Source of the DNA: Comamonadaceae bacterium OH2545_COT-014 | GTDB lineage: Bacteria; Pseudomonadota; Gammaproteobacteria; Burkholderiales; Burkholderiaceae_C | NCBI GenBank assembly: GCA_003859965.1 | Contig: RQYR01000001.1 | Coordinates: 141,132-205,131 of the forward strand | Direction of reading: 5' to 3' | DNA: 64,000 bases | Part shown: positions 62,318 through 64,000 of the stretch, in pieces | Layout of the letters: every line of letters begins with the position of its first letter | Position numbering within the stretch: the first letter of the stretch is position 1 | The notes under the pieces: model-generated | Seen by the model: only the letters and a program-made list of their open reading frames with translations | Told to the model about the DNA's origin: nothing | The model's database searches: none | Position numbers and translations under genes: made by a program

Positions 62318-63646
62318 TCAGCGCTGCGGCATGTCGGCCGCGCCGTAGCCCAGGCTGACGGTGGCGTCCGCCGGAATGGCGGGCATGGCGGCGTTCCACG
62401 CCTCCCACGCGGCGCGCAGGGCGGCCAGGCGCGCGGGCTCGCGGCTGGCGTGGTTGGCGCGTTCGCGCTCGTCTTGCGCCAGGTTGAACAGGTAGTCATG
62501 CCCGTCCACGCGCAGGTATTTCCAGTCGCCGTCGCGCAGGGCGCGCTGGCCGCGGTGGTTCATGCGCCAGTGCAGCGGGCGGGCAAAGGGGGCATCGGGG
62601 CGTGTCAGCACGGGCGCCAGTGACACGCCGTCCAGCGGGTAGTCGGGGTGCGGCGCGGCGCCACCCAGGGCCAGCAGGGTGGCGCTCCAGTCCATCGTCA
62701 TGCAGTGCTGCGTGGTGATGCCGCCGGGCGCAATGGCGGCGGGCCAGTGCGCGATCCAAGGCACGCGAATGCCGCCCTCGGTCAAATCCATCTTGCCGCC
62801 CACCAGCGGCCAGTTGTCGGAAAAGCGTTCGCCGCCGTTGTCGCTGGTGAAGACGATCAGCGTGTCTTGCAACAGCCCCTCGGCGCGCAGCGCCTCGACC
62901 ACCTGGCCGATGCCTTCGTCCATGTGGTGGATCATGCGGCGGTAGGTTTCCACGCTGCCGCCGTGCAGGTGAAACAGGTTGGCCTTGACGTCTTCGGCCA
63001 GCGCCGCGTCGCCCCGCGTTTCCCAGGGCCAGTGCGGCGCGGTGTAGTGCAGGCTGAGGAAAAACGGCTGGCCCGCGCGGCTGCCAGCGGCCATGCGGCG
63101 CACGTAGCCGGCGGCGCGCTGGCTGAGCAGGTCGGTCAGGTAGCCCTGCGCCGGCTGTTCCTGCTCGCCCTCGAACAAGTCATGCGCGCCGGTGAAGGCG
63201 CGGTGGGTGAAATAGTCCACGCCGCCCGACATGGGGCCAAAGAATTCCTCGTAGCCCGATTTGAGCGGCCCAAAATGCGGCGGGTAGCCTAGGTGCCATT
63301 TGCCAATGAGCGCGGTGCGGTAGCCCGCCTGGCGCAGCAGCGAAGGCAGCGTGGGGTGCTCAGGCGGCAGGCCCAGCGTGGCGCTGCCGCGGCTGCGGCT
63401 GTTGATGGGTTCTTCCGCCGCGCCGCGCAGGCGGTACTGGTAGCGCGCCGTCATCAGCGCGAAGCGCGTGGGCGAGCACACGGGCGAGTTGCTGTAGCCC
63501 TGCGTGAACTTCAGCCCGCCCGCGGCCAGCGCGTCCAGCACGGGCGAGACAGGGCCGAAGCGGGCCGCCCGCCCGCCGTAGCAGCCCAGATCGGCAAAGC
63601 CGAGATCATCGGCCACGATGAAAAGAATATTGGGACGGGGAGCCAT
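62318..63646 (-). CDS. Sulfatase (alkaline-phosphatase-like, type I)
   Basis: A 442-residue sulfatase. The N-terminal metal site is ILFIVADDLGFADLG and the formylglycine motif CSPTR is at residues 57-61 (CxPxR form), with ALIGKWHLGY after it. The C-terminal metal/His region is IVFTSDNGGERFSDNWPL. There is no obvious signal peptide, so it may be cytosolic, or the start is wrong; the ATG at 63646 is preceded by an in-frame TTG at 63649. No anaerobic or FGE-type sulfatase activator is in the window. Substrate unknown. Confidence 0.9.
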   Translation of the reverse strand: MAPRPNILFIVADDLGFADLGCYGGRAARFGPVSPVLDALAAGGLKFTQGYSNSPVCSPTRFALMTARYQYRLRGAAEEPINSRSRGSATLGLPPEHPTLPSLLRQAGYRTALIGKWHLGYPPHFGPLKSGYEEFFGPMSGGVDYFTHRAFTGAHDLFEGEQEQPAQGYLTDLLSQRAAGYVRRMAAGSRAGQPFFLSLHYTAPHWPWETRGDAALAEDVKANLFHLHGGSVETYRRMIHHMDEGIGQVVEALRAEGLLQDTLIVFTSDNGGERFSDNWPLVGGKMDLTEGGIRVPWIAHWPAAIAPGGITTQHCMTMDWSATLLALGGAAPHPDYPLDGVSLAPVLTRPDAPFARPLHWRMNHRGQRALRDGDWKYLRVDGHDYLFNLAQDERERANHASREPARLAALRAAWEAWNAAMPAIPADATVSLGYGAADMPQR

Positions 63647-63734
63647 CAAAGTGGTTGCAGGCGAAGTGGTTTCAGGCGTTCAGGCACATGGGTTCAGGGA
63701 TGGTTGCTCTTATTTTTGCACTTCTTGGGGTCTG

Positions 63735-63913
63735 CCTTCCAAACCGCCGTGTCGTGAATCGCGGATCGCCCCACGTCGGGATGGACGGCAAAGCGCCACC
63801 GGGTACACATCACGCGGCCAATGGCCTGTGCCAATAGGCCAGTTTTGCTTGCGCGCCAAACCACACCCCCATCCGCTTCATTGCCCGCCGCGCAGGGACT
63901 TTGAACAGGTTCT
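63735..63913. repeat. MITE-like repeat, copy 5 (reverse orientation, left end decayed)
   Basis: Right end GCCCGCCGCGCAGGGACTTTGAACAGGTTCT is intact and equals copy 3's left arm in reverse. The interior (GCGCCACCGGGTACACATCAC) matches copy 2. The left end is not recognisable. It directly abuts the IS end at 63915. Confidence 0.65.
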
Positions 63914-63914
63914 C

Positions 63915-64000
63915 AGAACCTGTTCAAAATCTTTTTGCCAATTTGTCTATGCTCGTTGCATGAGAGCGAAATACCCAAGCGATATCAGCCCAGAGCAATT
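63915..64000 (+). mobile_element. Left end of an IS5-like insertion sequence
   Basis: AGAACCTGTTCAAAATC starts at 63915 and leads into a transposase start. It is cut off by the window end. The MITE ends match this terminal sequence. Confidence 0.7.
63960..64000 (+). CDS. IS5-family transposase, 5' fragment
   Basis: Only 13 codons are present: MRAKYPSDISPEQ, which matches the start shared by many IS5-group transposases (xxYPSDxSxEQF). The rest is beyond the window. Confidence 0.7.
   Translation, partial: MRAKYPSDISPEQ

Overview
The window comes from a GC-rich betaproteobacterium, most likely a Comamonadaceae member (order Burkholderiales). Support comes from the metG/mrp(apbC) divergence, the DUF3460-scpA pair, the fused TRAP dctQM gene, an Mrp/Pha-type antiporter operon with fused subunits A and B, and short terminator-like repeats of a type I recall from that family. 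Nearly all of the sequence is chromosomal housekeeping and catabolic DNA; two blocks (1-4.5 kb and 55-60.5 kb) look like toxin/immunity loci.

Layout: 1-4.4 kb holds the end of a large helical effector-like protein and a run of small zinc-ribbon membrane proteins. 4.7-8.4 kb has trpB2 and the cobalamin genes bluB-cbiB. 8.5-10.9 kb has selB and the selenocysteine tRNA. 11-19 kb has hpnE, metG, an NHL lipoprotein, mrp and selD. 19-24 kb has a frameshifted lemA, a LysR regulator, cobQ, a T4 denV-type DNA glycosylase and a methyltransferase. 24-31 kb has creA, an orphan gcvH-like gene with a DsrE-like partner, ridA, small zinc proteins, a yybP-ykoY (Mn2+) riboswitch in front of terC, a flavodoxin-like reductase, DUF599 and a frameshifted DUF482 gene. 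33-35 kb has a nadE whose glutaminase triad is gone. 35-43 kb is a divergent catabolic island (DUF296, CoA ligase, thiolase, IclR | TRAP transporter, SDR) with two IclR-like operators between the arms. 43-50 kb has glnB and mrpABCDEFG. 50-55 kb has heme oxygenase, a BamE-like lipoprotein, DUF3460, scpA and a chlI/chlD gene whose two halves are joined by an apparent -1 frameshift site. 55-60.5 kb is a displaced polymorphic-toxin module with an AT-rich array of immunity-like genes. 60.8-64 kb has a short-chain fatty acid transporter, a sulfatase and the start of an IS5-like element.

Two repeat families tie the window together. One is a 145-185 bp element with long imperfect terminal inverted repeats beginning AACCTGTTCAAA. 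It lies directly behind several genes, and its ends match the end of the IS5-like element at the right edge, so it looks like a MITE. The other is a ~60 bp terminator-like hairpin repeat (ATAGCT, stem, loop, stem, T-run), one copy of which sits inside cobQ and is translated.

The cobalamin genes here (bluB, cbiB, cobQ, chlD) and the selenium genes (selB, selC, selD) are parts of pathways whose other genes (for example cobN, selA, any selenoprotein) are not in the window.
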